Assembly: GCA_035222895.1 (NCBI GenBank)
Contig: JAVYIG010009972.1
Span: 1 to 64,000, forward strand
Length of the DNA stretch: 64,000 nucleotides
Origin: Strongylocentrotus droebachiensis
Taxonomy: Eukaryota > Echinodermata > Echinoidea > Camarodonta > Strongylocentrotidae
Direction: 5' to 3'
Below the pieces are notes generated by a model. That model was given only the letters and a program-made list of their open reading frames with translations. It was not told the origin of the DNA and made no database searches. Every line of letters starts with the position of its first letter. The first letter of the stretch is position 1. Shown one piece after another: positions 22,568 to 35,394 of the stretch. The position numbers and the translations under genes are program-made.

Positions 22568-25400
22568 CAGCAAAATAGATCTTCAGTAATAAACACAGCA
22601 AATACACGATATCTATTTCAATACCATCTTCTATTATATAGCGCCAAAACTTTTAAGGCCGCATCCTAGACAAAATAATAGCTTCTGGGCTTACAGAATA
22701 ACAGTCAGCATATTATACCGTTTATGTATCAAAGGTGTAAAAGCATTGAGTTTGTTAGCGCTTATTTTGTTTATGAGTATAATTATATAAAACAAGCCTA
22801 CTCAGTAAACATGCAAAAATATCATCTACATGTGTTGTCCTAAATGTGCATACCTCCAATAGCACTACAAGTTCACAAATTAATTTATCTGCTAATATCT
22901 TATTCTATATTGTATAAGGAAAAAAAATCAAACTGGCAACAATTTCCTCTCTAAAAAGAGGAAAACAAATGAACTTAATGCTTGCAAAACTTGCTGACAC
23001 CTAATGGGATAACGGATTTGGCTACCCTTCTCATCCCTATAGTTTGTTTTATTACTATTAATATTACTAGAGTTATCAAATGTTATGATAAAGTTTTACA
23101 GATCAAAAACGATTATTCCACCTTCAAGTCAATGTTTGAATCAAAATCATTACTCTCGATGATCCTACAATTACGGTGGCGTTTGTGGTTATAACAGCCA
23201 ACAGTGACGTTCGTAGGCTGAAAAAGAGCCTTGAAACAGAAATACATTTAATCGGTATAATGTGTAGGTCAATGCCTCCCCCTTCCATCCTTCTTTCTAT
23301 TTATGTTTTATCTCAATGGCTGTGTAATACAGGATTGATACATTCCTACCCCCTCCCCCCCCCCCCGCCCCTTCCCCCTTTCCTGTGTCGCGAAGGGAGA
23401 GGGATTGCATACGGCGTGGAAGGAATGTGTATGCTCTTATATTAGTGAATGAAGCAAGTGAAGCGCGAGGAGTGGAGTATGTACTAACTATATCGCTGAA
23501 CTGTATACAAAGTTCGTACACATGTGAAGATCATGATGGAACAGCCCTGAATGTAATGAAAATAACAAAAAACAAGACTTCACCCGGCTTTGTTTTTGTA
23601 GTCAGTAAATAATTCGACTAAATCTTGTTATATATGACGTCTTTCCTCACCCTAGGTTGCTTGTGAGGCCACGTTGAGGAGGGGAATCCTTGAGCAGGTT
23701 AATATGACAGGCCCAAAATCCATAATAACCCTCACATTTATAGTATATACATAACTATGTTCAACTAGATTTTTTTTTAGAATCATCTAGTTGACTTCAA
23801 GTCATATCTTTTACCACATTCTTATTGGATTTCAAATTTCATGCGAGATTGGAGCGGGCAATAAATAAAGCGTTCACATTACTATCAAGTTTAAAATATA
23901 CATAAAATATAATATAAAAACTTATGAAAATATATATGCTAGATGATCCTTAGGATACGTAGACCACTGTTTTCTAAATAATTTAAGAAGAAACAAATCT
24001 AAAGAAATGTCATGAACCATTTTACAAATCATTGAGATAAGTAATTGTACTTTTGATCGATAAATAATGTTCATTGGTTACTCAATTCTTTTCATCCTCT
24101 TCCCTCTCTCTTTCAACATCTCTTTTACTCTCTCTCTCTCTCTCTCCCTCTCACTCTCACTCTCTCTCTTTCTCTCTCTTCCTCTCCAGTCGGTTATAGG
24201 CAGATAAATCGATCATTTTTAGTTCAAAAGGGAATATAATTGTAATCACCGCGGTATGATCGAGTATCTAAATGCGTAAACATGTTGCCTAATTACAAGC
24301 CATCAAAGTGGTCAATATCAATGCATCGACTTAATTTGCATGGCTTCAGCGGCGTAAGAATTTTACATATTGAAAAAAAAAATCAAATTAACACTGACAA
24401 AATTGACGAGACAAACCAAGGCAAGTGAGGTACTGCTGGTAGACAACTGATATACAAGTATATTGCACGACATATCTTTCGTTTATATTTAGTTAAAATT
24501 GTTAAGGAATACTTCGAAGCAAACACAAATAAACTTTGTATATTGATTACTTATCGTTTTAATGTACATAATTTCCCTTCATTCTATTTGGACAATAAGT
24601 GCACGGGGTTAACCAGCCTCAACAGCCAGACGTGTTCAGAGCGGTGACGTCTAGCTCTCGATCCTCCTCTCGATCTGCATGCTATGATTCCATTTAAAAC
24701 CACACGATATATTGTGTTTTGAGTTTTGAGCAGGTCAAAGGCCAGACGAGACTGACCCGCCCTAGTTGTGTGCTTGATGAAAACCGTCTAGCAATAACCT
24801 GGCCTCGGTCTGACTTTAATCCCACAACTGATGCCAAACGGGTTCTCAGTATAAGTTCGTGTTGTGTAGTTTATGATAATTCAGGATTTTTACTTCTAAT
24901 TCTCAAAGCTGTGGTGTTCTTTTTCTGCCTCCTTTTCCTTTTCTTCATCTTCCTCCTCTTCCTCTTCTTCTTCCCCTTATTCTATTTCTTGTTCATCATC
25001 CTCTTCGATCTCCGTCTTCGTCATCGTCTTCCCTCTCTTTCCTTCTTTTTATTAGTTGTTTTCTTTTTCTTCCTCTTCTCCTTTCTCTTCTCACTCTTCT
25101 GGGTATTGTTGTGTATATTTTTATTTAACTGTATAAGATATGATAATCCCTACACGTTTGTATGTACCACGTAACGCTCACTGTTTCATTGTTTAATACC
25201 TACAATATCTTAGATTTATGAATACATGTTTGTTACAGTTTTCGGTGTAGTTTTGAGCATTATGCTCCCTCCCTCTCTCTCTCTCTCTCTTTCTATATAT
25301 TTATATCTTTTCTCTCTCTCTCTGTCTCCTCCCTTTTCCATCCTGATTCTATCCATTTTTGTATACATATTTGTTATCTTCGTGTCTCTTGTTCTACCTC
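22568..25400. other. no gene recognised; pyrimidine-rich tracts
   Basis: Simple sequence dominates: a C-rich run at 23343-23368, CT repeats at 24100-24190, a long TTC/CTT pyrimidine tract at 24905-25100 and CT repeats at 25265-25325. The open frame across 24719-25174 is mostly a Phe/Leu run read from the pyrimidine tract and is not supported as a gene. Confidence 0.4.
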
Positions 25401-25439
25401 TCTTTCCTTTGTTTTACTTGATAAAGCCACTTTGAGATG

Positions 25440-25564
25440 GCTGGTAGGGGAACAAATGACTAAATACTCTAACAGGGAGCTACGGAGAGTCGAGACGGGG
25501 GATTCTAGCAACCAAACCCTACTAATAGAAAATGCTTCATTGAGAAGTAGAAGTCGTAGTTGTT

Positions 25565-25597
<33 letters not shown>

Positions 25598-25619
25598 GTA
25601 GTAGTAGTAGTAGTAGTAA

Positions 25620-25690
<71 letters not shown>

Positions 25691-25691
25691 A

Positions 25692-25763
<72 letters not shown>

Positions 25764-26190
25764 ATACTCGGCGAAATGACACTCTTTATTGTTAAAAATT
25801 ATCATGTAAATCGTTAAATATATATAATGAAATATATATATACCATTTAAAAGTACAGTTTTTACTTTTGTAACTTCAATCTAGATCAAGTTTTGAACTT
25901 TTACACTTGGCATATCCATTTAACAATTACAAGGTCTGATTTAAGAACTTGCAAAATTAGAGCAAGCAAAATTCTTGTAAATGTAATAGTAAAGAGGATT
26001 GAGCTCTGAATGTGTACTGTGGTTTCATGACTGCATGGTTTTGAGGAGCACAGGTCAATCAAGATGCCTCTCATTTCGTCTTTTTTCGTGATTAGGATAT
26101 TGTTGTTTTTTCCTCCTTTTGTGTCTATCTTTAAATTTGACTCTACGAGGTGGAAATGCCCTTCAAAACAATCGAATTACCAGATTCACC
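25440..26190 (+). repeat. duplicated segment, second copy, with large AGT array
   Basis: The flank, the AGT tract and the sequence after it match 5400-5514 plus 6934-7490 in order. Here the tract (25553-25760) is about 200 bp and uninterrupted except for a few ATT/AAT variants. The downstream MITE copy begins at 25766 and is truncated near 26190 by another element. Poly-Ser, poly-Leu and poly-Thr frames across the array are artefacts. Confidence 0.7.
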
Positions 26191-26217
26191 ATTTCCGCAA
26201 ATGTTTGTCATAGACCC

Positions 26218-26490
26218 AGGCGCGTATCCAGGATTTCTTATGGGTGGGGGCCCAAATTTGAAATCAATTTGAAATTTAGTGTGTTGGAATTTGAAAATCG
26301 TGCAGGCCTACATTTCGCCACTAGGTCCAGGGGGCGGAGCCCTCAGAAGCTCAGGGATTTTATACATCAAATTATAAATTATAAATAACGATCAGATGAG
26401 CATAATTTTATACCTTATTTGTCACACTAGCAGGTCACGAATTGGCGCGGGGTCCAGGGGGCGTAGCCCCCGAAAGCTCAGCCCATGAGA
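26218..26490. mobile_element. degraded element related to the hAT-like repeat at 32212
   Basis: The left end reads CAGGCGCGTATCCAGGATTT and is followed by a G-run and GGGCCCAAAT, as in the transposon ends at 16387 and 1372. Two units containing GGTCCAGGGGGCG and GAAAGCTCAG are reverse complements of the tandem unit at 32965-33690. Confidence 0.5.
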
Positions 26491-26499
26491 TTTTCTTAA

Positions 26500-29400
26500 C
26501 AACTTTGGACTTTGAAAATATGCAACTGGAATTCTGATTTTACCATCTAGATATTAAACATTCAGATATTCTACACAACAATGTCTGGACCCGAAGTTGA
26601 TCCCAAATATACATGGAATTGAGGACTCGAAAACATAATTTGCACCCATTTAAACAAAGAAAACAGAGGAGAGCGCGCCTATAGAGATGAGAAAAAGATT
26701 GAGGATAGGCCTCATCATGTTCTGATAAAGCTGCTGTCCTATCGAGATAAAGTAGAAATAATGCGCAAAAATAGAGAGGCTCTGAAGAAAGGAATTTCTT
26801 CATCATATATAACCACCCACTCGTCGACCTGCGAGAAAAGTAAAAATGGAGCAAACAAGTCCAAGATCTCTTCTAAGGAGTCACCAAACTCCGATTTTCC
26901 GCTAGAAAATGGCGCAAAGGAGAGTGTACGCCGTATAAATTTGATCAAGTGTATACATTTTCATCGTTATAATGAATATTGATTATGAATTATACTTGGT
27001 GATGCTTCATAAGCTTATTTATTTTACGTCTAACGATTCATAATACAATTTGAGATGGTAGCTTTCATACATTGGATGCACTTGATTATTATTATATATG
27101 TATATATATATATATATATAAAACATTCATTATTTGCATCAACTCTTGCAACTCATTAACATGTAAAGAGAGACGGTGGTGATGCTAATGGTGACAATAT
27201 TATTTATCATAAGTATTATAATGATAATGATAACTATAGTAGTATTAAGAATGATAATAATAAAATCAGAGATAACAATACGATTAAAGGGCCTTCAGGA
27301 AGCATTGTATAAGAACTAGTTAGGCTGGCCTGGATAAGGAAATATTTATATCGTCATCCTTATTAGTATTATTATTTAATGTTAAAAATATATTTCATTC
27401 ACATATAGTTATGTATCTTTGAATAATCATTTTTATAAAGTTGTCTCTCACCTTTCATTATAATGATGATACATCAACTAATTTGCAGCCAAATATTTGA
27501 TCCATGTTTTACTTCTATTTTCGAAAATGATTAACGTTTTGTTTCCGAAGCTCCTTACCTGTATGAAAGTGAGATTTTTATTTGCATAGATTATGTACTT
27601 CTAATTAATTGTCTTTCCTTTTTTTTAATTAGCGATCCTTTTCTATGAACATGTTTTTAATAATCCACATTGATTTTAATGAATATGAATTATTACTATT
27701 TGTATTATTATTTGTATTATTTGTATCATTATTAGTAATAGTAGTAATATAAGTAGTATGTGTGTTATTATTATTTGTATAAGCATTAGTATTACTTGTA
27801 TTATTAACTGCAATTATGATGGTGCTTATAGTAATATTGATCATAATGGTGATGATGGCGATGAAGATAATATTAATAATCACGAACAAACAATTTGTTC
27901 TAGAATAATAAATGACTGCGGATTAAATGCATAAAATGTAAACACGCCTTGTGTCTGCGCTCCAAGCGGACATTTTTTGTTTTTCCTTGGCTATTTATTT
28001 TGATACGAACAAAGTATGTACTAGAATATTATGTATTTATATAAATTTGCATGTGTATAATATCAGTATTATTGCTACGATTATGCCTTAGGAATTACTG
28101 TGAATAAGGGCAGTGAAGATTACTGCCCATCTGAATGAAGAAAGGTCAATGCATTCATTTCATCACATTCGAGACAATATCTATGGAGAAGAGAACTTGA
28201 CCAAAACTTGACGTTTCCATGACAAATGACATCCATTGAGGAAAAATTCGATTTCATGTCACAATTTGATAGTTTGCCAAATGTATGATTTGTGCAATGC
28301 TTTCAATTTCCGGAATATTTTGGAATAAATAACTATTTTCTTTGCGATATATTCACTTGAATGTTTTTTTAAGGCTTGAAATACATATCATATATCTTTT
28401 CATGAGAGTAGATTTACATTTCCAGTTGCTATACATGTGCTATATGTGCTGTGAGGCGATGTCAAGAAGTGTTTTATTGAACATGATGTGCATGGATACT
28501 TTGATTTCATTTCCTCTATCTGAAATGTACATAGTTACCTAATCCGATCATTCTTCGTAAACTTCTTTAGGTAATTGTTTGAGAAGAGATATTGATATTG
28601 TTGTATTAGAGAACCATGTCCACGTTATCAGTATTTATTTGATCAATCTGCGTATTAGATAAAATAATATGTTTATTTACTAAGTATATAGGATTCATCT
28701 CCAAAATGGTGTTGCTAGTTGAAACTCGATCATTTCTATCATATTCAATAGCGATAATTATGTTTCTCCATTGTAGCGTAACATTATCAGTGATTTTGTA
28801 CATGTAAGGCCTGTGCTAGGCGATAAGAACTTGATCTTTGTTGAGTGCCAAGATAATATCTGTCACCAGCTTGAACTGCTGTTGACCAGATGCGTCATTC
28901 ATAGAAACTAATAGAGTGTGGTAAATGAACAACAGCACACGATGTACTTCTGTGTAGTTTTACGGTTCGTGTTCAGACTAGAGGTGAATGGTCAGTCAGG
29001 ATTGTAGCTACATTGTTCAGGGCTTAACCCCATTCACATTAGGATTTTTTTTTAGTTTGGGGGTACTGTACGTCATGATTACGAGGGTCTCTACATGCTA
29101 GAGATTTAATTTAACTTTTTAAAAGCTTAGTTCGATTTATCGTTGATCGAAATTAAATTTGATCCGGTTTTACATTAATATCTCACTTGTATTTCACATG
29201 AAATCTCTTTTGTGTTTTGTCAAATTCTAGTATGTTCAACAACTTGAATTAGTTGTAGACACTTTACGTTTATCTTCATATGATATTTTACCGATTCGTT
29301 TCTGATTTAACTTCAATATTTATCCATAAACAACTATTAATGTTTGTGCTAATTTAGGCTTTAGCATATACATTCTTTAATGCATTCGTTGTACCACGCT

Positions 29401-31330
29401 CTGATCACTTCCTCCTTATTCTACTTTGTTCTATTGGACGTTTATGACACACAATATTTTGTCGCTGGATTGTATTGGAGTTTAGTTGAGGGACGCATCA
29501 TTGTAATGTCAAGATAATAGAGTCGAGCTATCAGCTTACTATATTCATTCGGATTGGTTGTGTGTTGAAACTATTCATACATATGACAATTTATGATTCT
29601 CTTTTTTCTATTTTATTGTTAAGGGTTAAACTTAAATCGATTTTTGTTTTTTCCTCTGTTTTGTATTTTGATACTTGATACGGAAATAAAGAACGACATC
29701 AAAATAACCTGTCACACATTTATATATGACGTATTCATAATAAACGTTTTTTGTTTGTTTAAGTGTCAAAGAAGTGAAAGGCAATGAACTTACTAATTTA
29801 TACAAATTGTTATAGGAAAACATTCAGGAACATCATCATGATCATAGGAAATTTATTATGTAATGAGTGCAATCTGGCTTGTAAAGATAGATGCATACAA
29901 TTGGTATTTTTTAACGTACACCCTACCCTTCAGAATAATAATTGTACTAATAGTTATAATACAAATACCAATAATATTGAAAAAAGAATAACAATGATAA
30001 CAATTTAAAGAAAATAACTATCAATAATATAAACATCAATAGTGTACATGAATACACGAAATTTTGCGGATTTTGTTGTTGTTATTCCTTTCTTGAGAGG
30101 TGGTATTTATCAGTGTTTTGTTGTTTTTATTATTGTTTACTCTATAAAACCCTACAAGAATAAATCCGATATGGATACGAATTTTCAATATTGGAATAAA
30201 GGAGAATGGATGGGGGTTGTCCCCCCCCCCCCTTACCCAATTGTAGCATAGCTACTAAAAAGTACCTGCAATCGATTATGTCTCTGGATTTATAGAACAA
30301 TAATTTGAACCAAAAAAAAGCTGTTATGTTTACTATTTTTTCATCGATTTTTTGTTCATAAGCATTACCAATAGGACGCATATCACTCGAAATTATATCA
30401 CTGAATAAATTATGTCTATACCGATATTTTATATCATTATTCAACACAAATAAACTAACCTCTTCATTATGTAACGCAAAACTCATGTGAATTAACTTTT
30501 TGTTTGCTCCCATTAGACCCATTTATATGTCTGGAAATAAACAGACAAACGACAAACTATGGCAAAAAAAGATGAGTTTTCAACGTTGGTTGCTTTTGTT
30601 GCAATAAACAAATTGCATATTCTTTAGTGATTTAACATCAAAAAAGAAAATCACACAGAACTAATAAATAAAATCATGAGTTTGATATCAAAACTAAATG
30701 TCGAATTAGGCACTGATTCAAGAAAAATCCTTTCCATTCCAGTATTTTACACCATTTCGGCCACTTTTACTTGATATTTAGGATGATTTCTGTAACCAAA
30801 TTCTAAGTTTTGGATTGAATTTAATTCAGTCCTAATTTATGATGGGGACGATTGTGCAGATTATATTGATCATTATTACTATCATTCACGATGGTCTAGT
30901 GGTAATGGTCACTTGTTGGCCATCAATGACGATTCGTATCATATTTGGTGTCCAACATCAGTTCGAAATTTTGTGAAAATTCATTGATGGACGGGTTTTT
31001 GACACCGAACATGTAGGTAAGAATGGGTGACCAACAATGGCATATGGATTATAGTAAATCCTTGTCTTTGCTCTAGGTTATCTATGCTTTCTACACTTCC
31101 CATTTTCAACACTAACACACACAAAAAACAAAATACTAATTTGATTTACAATGTAAATAAATTGGGGGCGAATCAAATTCCTAATTATCCCCCCTCTCTT
31201 CCCTATTTCAGCTTCTTCTTCTTTTACCCCTACAGGTGCCACCCTGGGATTATGCGCCACCTGTACCCCTTGCACCCTGCATACGCTACTTTGTATTTTT
31301 TTAATTAACCTGATGTTGAACATTGGATAA
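26500..31330. other. 4.8 kb of AT-rich DNA without a recognised gene
   Basis: A TA tract lies at 27098-27122 and a degenerate ATT/GTA trinucleotide region at 27680-27870. A C run at 30220-30232 and GC-richer DNA at 31155-31290 may be repeat fragments. One minus-strand frame (28606-28803) was considered as an Ig-like exon and not accepted. Nothing else stands out. Confidence 0.4.
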
Positions 31331-32211
31331 CTGTTCTAATGTTCCCCCATCATAGATTCTGATTAACCTTAAATGAATTGCAATATTTGCAGCTCAAGCA
31401 TTTTGAATTTGTCTAAAAATCATACAAAATAATGGTTAGGTTGGGTCAGCAATCTATATAATCCTTTGTATGCGACGAAATAATGTTGTTTTTCGATTGT
31501 ACAAAAGTCGACCATGCTTCTTCATGTTATTATTTATAATAACATTATAGTACAAAGTCTGATAGTTTGTTTAGACGATAAGAAATGACCTCTGTGAACC
31601 ATAAAACGCAGTCAACTATAGATGGCGTTATTTCCCTTGCCGTAAAGGGTGTCATCAAGTCTTCACTCTATAGACGTGGTAATAGCCGTTAACAATAGCA
31701 GCAATAATTGTGTAGATACTATTTTATGGAATGCCTAGTTTTTCGTTATTCGACACATATTTGAATAAATAATGATTATGAATAAAATAGGCACAGATAG
31801 AGGGGTCCTACATCGAATATAGAACCATGGGGGTACTTTTACGGAACCGTCATAAATAATAAATTCCCCGACAATGAACGAGTAACGACTCTAAAACCTG
31901 TAATGTCCTTTCAAAGCACGATCTCAAAGCGATTTCTAGTTATTTCATGGGCAGCCAAAATAAGAACTGAAATGATGAATATAGTTTTAAAGTAACATGA
32001 ATAATACGGACAAGATTATATTACAAATTGCCACTCAAAAATCCCCTTAAAAATATACACTCCCGCTTTATATATTAAAATGTTTATATTTTCTTTAATG
32101 CTATATTGTACTACAGTCGGCCATGCTTTTGCATGTAAATAAACCAAGCAAATAGCGAAAAATAAATCAGCCACAGATGGTGTTATCTTATTTGCCATAA
32201 CGGGTGTCATC

Positions 32212-33940
32212 CATAGGCGCCGGAAGTGGGGGGGGGGGGGGGGGCAGGGGGGGCAGTTGCCCCCAGTCAAAAAAGTGGGGGGCAAAACGCATTTTTGCCC
32301 CCAAAACGCCCCCCCCCCCCCCTCCAAAAAAAAAAAAAAAACAGTAAAGGAGTAAACATGGTTTGTATTTTTAATCCAAAAGAACGTAACAATAATAAAA
32401 ACCTGAATTAAATCACATATACAATTCCATTCAAAGAAAAAGGAAAGTTCACAGGAATAAATTTCATAAACATTGCGCATGCCACCTATACGGTATTTAT
32501 CAATGGAGGTCTCTATAATAGCGATACGCGCATATCATGGACATATTGTGCGAGAATGGGAAAGCGTGTCCGTTTTTTTGTTATAGGTTTGAGAAGACAT
32601 GAGCCCCTGGACGCTGGCGTACTGATGGGGGGGGGGGGGGGAGGGTGATGTATTTCTTATTCGAAACAAGTGATTTACAAATGTTGATATTGTGACATGA
32701 TTTTCCGGCATTTTTTCTCCATTTTGTTTGTAAGTCATACCTTTTTATGCGTTTGTTGGAAAATAAGAAATTCCCAAATTACAGTCAGGCGAAATACGCT
32801 TATTTAGAAGCCTTTATGTCATGGTCTGCAAAGTATCTGGGCTCGAGACCCCCCCCCCCCCCCCCCCGTCCTTTTTGAAAAAGTATGTTAAAGAGAAAAA
32901 GAAAGAAAGACAGAGAAAAAAATATGTGACCTGCCAATGTCACAAATAAGGTATAACAAATGCTCATCTGACTGTAATTAAATGCTTAAAACCCCAGAGC
33001 TTACGGGGGCTCCGCCCCCGGACCCCACCAAGGGACCTAAGGCGGGCCCCTGGATGCTCATCTGACCGTTATTAAATACCTGAAACCCCCGAGCTTCCAG
33101 GGGCTCTGCCCCCTGGACCCCAACAAGGGCTTTAAGGCGGGCCCCTGGATGCTCATTTGACCGTTATTAAATACCTCAAACCCCTGAGCTTCCGGGGCTT
33201 TGCCCCCTGGACCCCACCAAGGGCCCTAAGGCGGCCCCCTGGGTGCTCATCTAACCTTAATTAAATAGCTAAAACCCCTGAGCTTCCGGGGGCTCTGCCC
33301 CCTGGACCCCACCAAGGGCCCTAAAGCGGGCCCCTGGATGCTCATCTGACCGTAATTAAATACCTAAAACCCTGAGCTTCCGGCCCCCCCCCCCCCCCCT
33401 TGGAACACGTCAATCGCCTTACAGAGGGCCCCTGGATGCTCATCTGACCGTAATTAAATACCTAATACCCCTGAGCTTCCGGGGGCTCTGCCCCCTGGAC
33501 CACACCAAGGGCTCTAAGACGGCCCCTGGATGCTCATCTGACCGTAGTTAAATATTAAAACCTCTGAGCTTCTGGGGGCTCCCCCCCCCCCCTTGGAACA
33601 CGTCAATTGCCTTACAGAGGGCCCCTGGATGCTCATCTAACCGTAATTAAATACCTAAAACCCCTGAGCTTCCGGGGGCTCAGCCCCTTGACCCCCTGCC
33701 GAGGCTCATGCCTTGGACCCCACGCCAATTTACGCTCTACCTGATCGATAATACTCCACTTTGAAAAACGTTCCGCGGGACCTGCATGTAACGTGTAAGA
33801 CTGGTGGTGATGCAGATTTTTCGTCTGCCCCCCCCCCCCTTCCGAACTTTTTTTCTCATTACGTCACTGCCCCTGGAATGTGAGCCCCCTGGAATGTTTG
33901 CCCCCCCCCCCCCAATCCCAAACTGCTTCCGGCGCGCCTG
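32212..33940. mobile_element. hAT-like non-autonomous element with 8-bp target duplication
   Basis: Ends are CATAGGCGCCGGAAG and CTTCCGGCGCGCCTG, flanked by GTGTCATC on both sides (32204-32211, 33941-33948). The paralogous LINE unit at 36240-36260 has the unoccupied site GGGTGTCATCAATG. An 8-bp duplication and CA/TG-type ends fit hAT. The 1729-bp interior has long G/C runs and a tandem array but no transposase frame. Confidence 0.85.
32965..33690 (+). repeat. tandem array, ~95-100-bp unit, about 8 copies
   Basis: Each unit contains GAGCTTCCGGGGGCT, GCCCCCTGGACCCC, GGGCCCCTGGATGCTCATCT and GACCGTAATTAAATA. Starts are spaced 94-100 bp. Two units have C-run expansions. The array is internal to the hAT-like element, and its units also occur at 26330-26480. 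Confidence 0.9.
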
Positions 33941-35394
33941 GTGTCATCAATGCTCACTCGGCATTAGTGTATATACCAGGTAAGGGCCGTTGAGAGTAGG
34001 ATACTTTATTTATTAGATACTGTAAAAGAATGTAACAGAATGTAATATATATTTACATAAATAACGATATAATAAAATATAAATAGATATTGACTTAAAT
34101 CATAACTGTAGGGGTCCCAAATCGAACACAGAACCCTAAACTTGTCGAAACCGACCGTCTGTAGGAACATCACAATAACAGTACAAATGTGTCCAATGTA
34201 CTAGATAAGGTAACCCTAGGTATTGATACTACACTTATATCGACATTAATTGCAGTTAATCTCCATGGAGTATCCGTATATATTACAACATTCGTTGGGA
34301 ATCCCATATCGATAATGTTATAAAACAAAGAATTAAAATGTATCCGTGTTTTTATATACTTGAAATTCCATGTACCATTTCCAATTTGATTCACTTTGTA
34401 TAACTCACTTATATTACCTTATCTGACATATTATATTATTATTTGGGGAAATTCGTGTCATGGAAAATTGATACCCTCTTCAAATAACAAGGGTAGGATC
34501 TACGTATTTGTCCAGGTAGTAATTATTATGGAAATTCTAATCCTTTATTTCTTGGTTTAAAAAACCGTAATGTTTTTTATTTATTCAAATACCATACTGC
34601 ATTAATTGGTTTTCGATTTTGTCAAAATATGCTTCCAAATAATATGTCATCCATATTCTTGGTCAATAATCAAAAACTATTCTCATAATACTCGGCTTTG
34701 CAATATGTTTCATTTATGAAAAGTGAAAAGTTCATTCTCTAAAAAATATGTAAAGAATACTTTGCCAAACATATGGAACACTATACCACAAGTCATACGT
34801 TTATATGAAAACATGTCAATGTTTAAACAACAAAAGTAAACTGACCTTGTGGTATGAGTACTGTTGAATTTACCTTCCAAAACTTTTTACCCTCTCCAAT
34901 GTTACATTATTTCACACATGTTCTTGTAATTGTTTGTCTTTATATTTTATTTATCGCTGCCTTTTGTGATATCTTTAACTAATTTATATTCAATAATATA
35001 TATTATAATATTCAGGGGAACTTTTTTTAAACAAGGCCATTATAGATGTGTTTGTCCTCCTATTTCAATTGAAGTTATTGTATAAATTAGACATTGTCTG
35101 TCTTAATATGTAAATATGACTGTATGCTTGTTTGCTTTTGCTGTGTGTTTTATGAAGATGAAATGAATAAACGAGCTGAACTGAAAACAAAATTGTACTG
35201 TAGTTTATTTAGTTTTGTTTACAACTATTACTCCTGATTATTCGGAAGATGTTATCATAATACATTACATTTCAGAGGAATTCCTTTTTGTAATTGTAGA
35301 GGTTTATTATTGTATACGGGGAGCGTAAAAGAAGTACCCCTTTTGAAGATTAAATTATATTTTGTAAATTATAGTTGAACGACACCTTAAACCA

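Larger units (their letters stand above)
31330..35195 (+). mobile_element. decayed LINE unit, tandem copy 1 (interrupted)
   Basis: Apart from a 1.73-kb insertion at 32212-33940, this unit matches 35395-37620 throughout. The last kilobase carries remnants of the end of a reverse transcriptase frame (for example IPYLTYxIIIWGN around 34410-34450) and closes with AATGAATAAACGAGCTGAACTG. The first part is non-coding and itself holds two related blocks (ATGGCGTTAT..GGGTGTCATCAA at 31620 and 32175). Many breaks show that it is long dead. Confidence 0.65.

Noticed and set aside
24719-25174. 151-codon plus-strand frame, apparently membrane-like
   Set aside because: The hydrophobic part is a TTC/CTT pyrimidine tract read as Phe/Leu; there is no start context, homology or splice support.
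25374-25805. Long poly-Ser, poly-Leu and poly-Thr open frames
   Set aside because: They are readings of an (AGT)n microsatellite on both strands.
28606-28803. Minus-strand frame with VTLQW and a D-containing end, resembling a V-type Ig exon
   Set aside because: No Cys pair, no nucleotide similarity to the other V exons, and an in-frame stop where the F strand should be.
32965-33690. Regular repeats reminiscent of a CRISPR array
   Set aside because: Units are contiguous with no unique spacers, and they sit inside a transposon in a eukaryotic genome.
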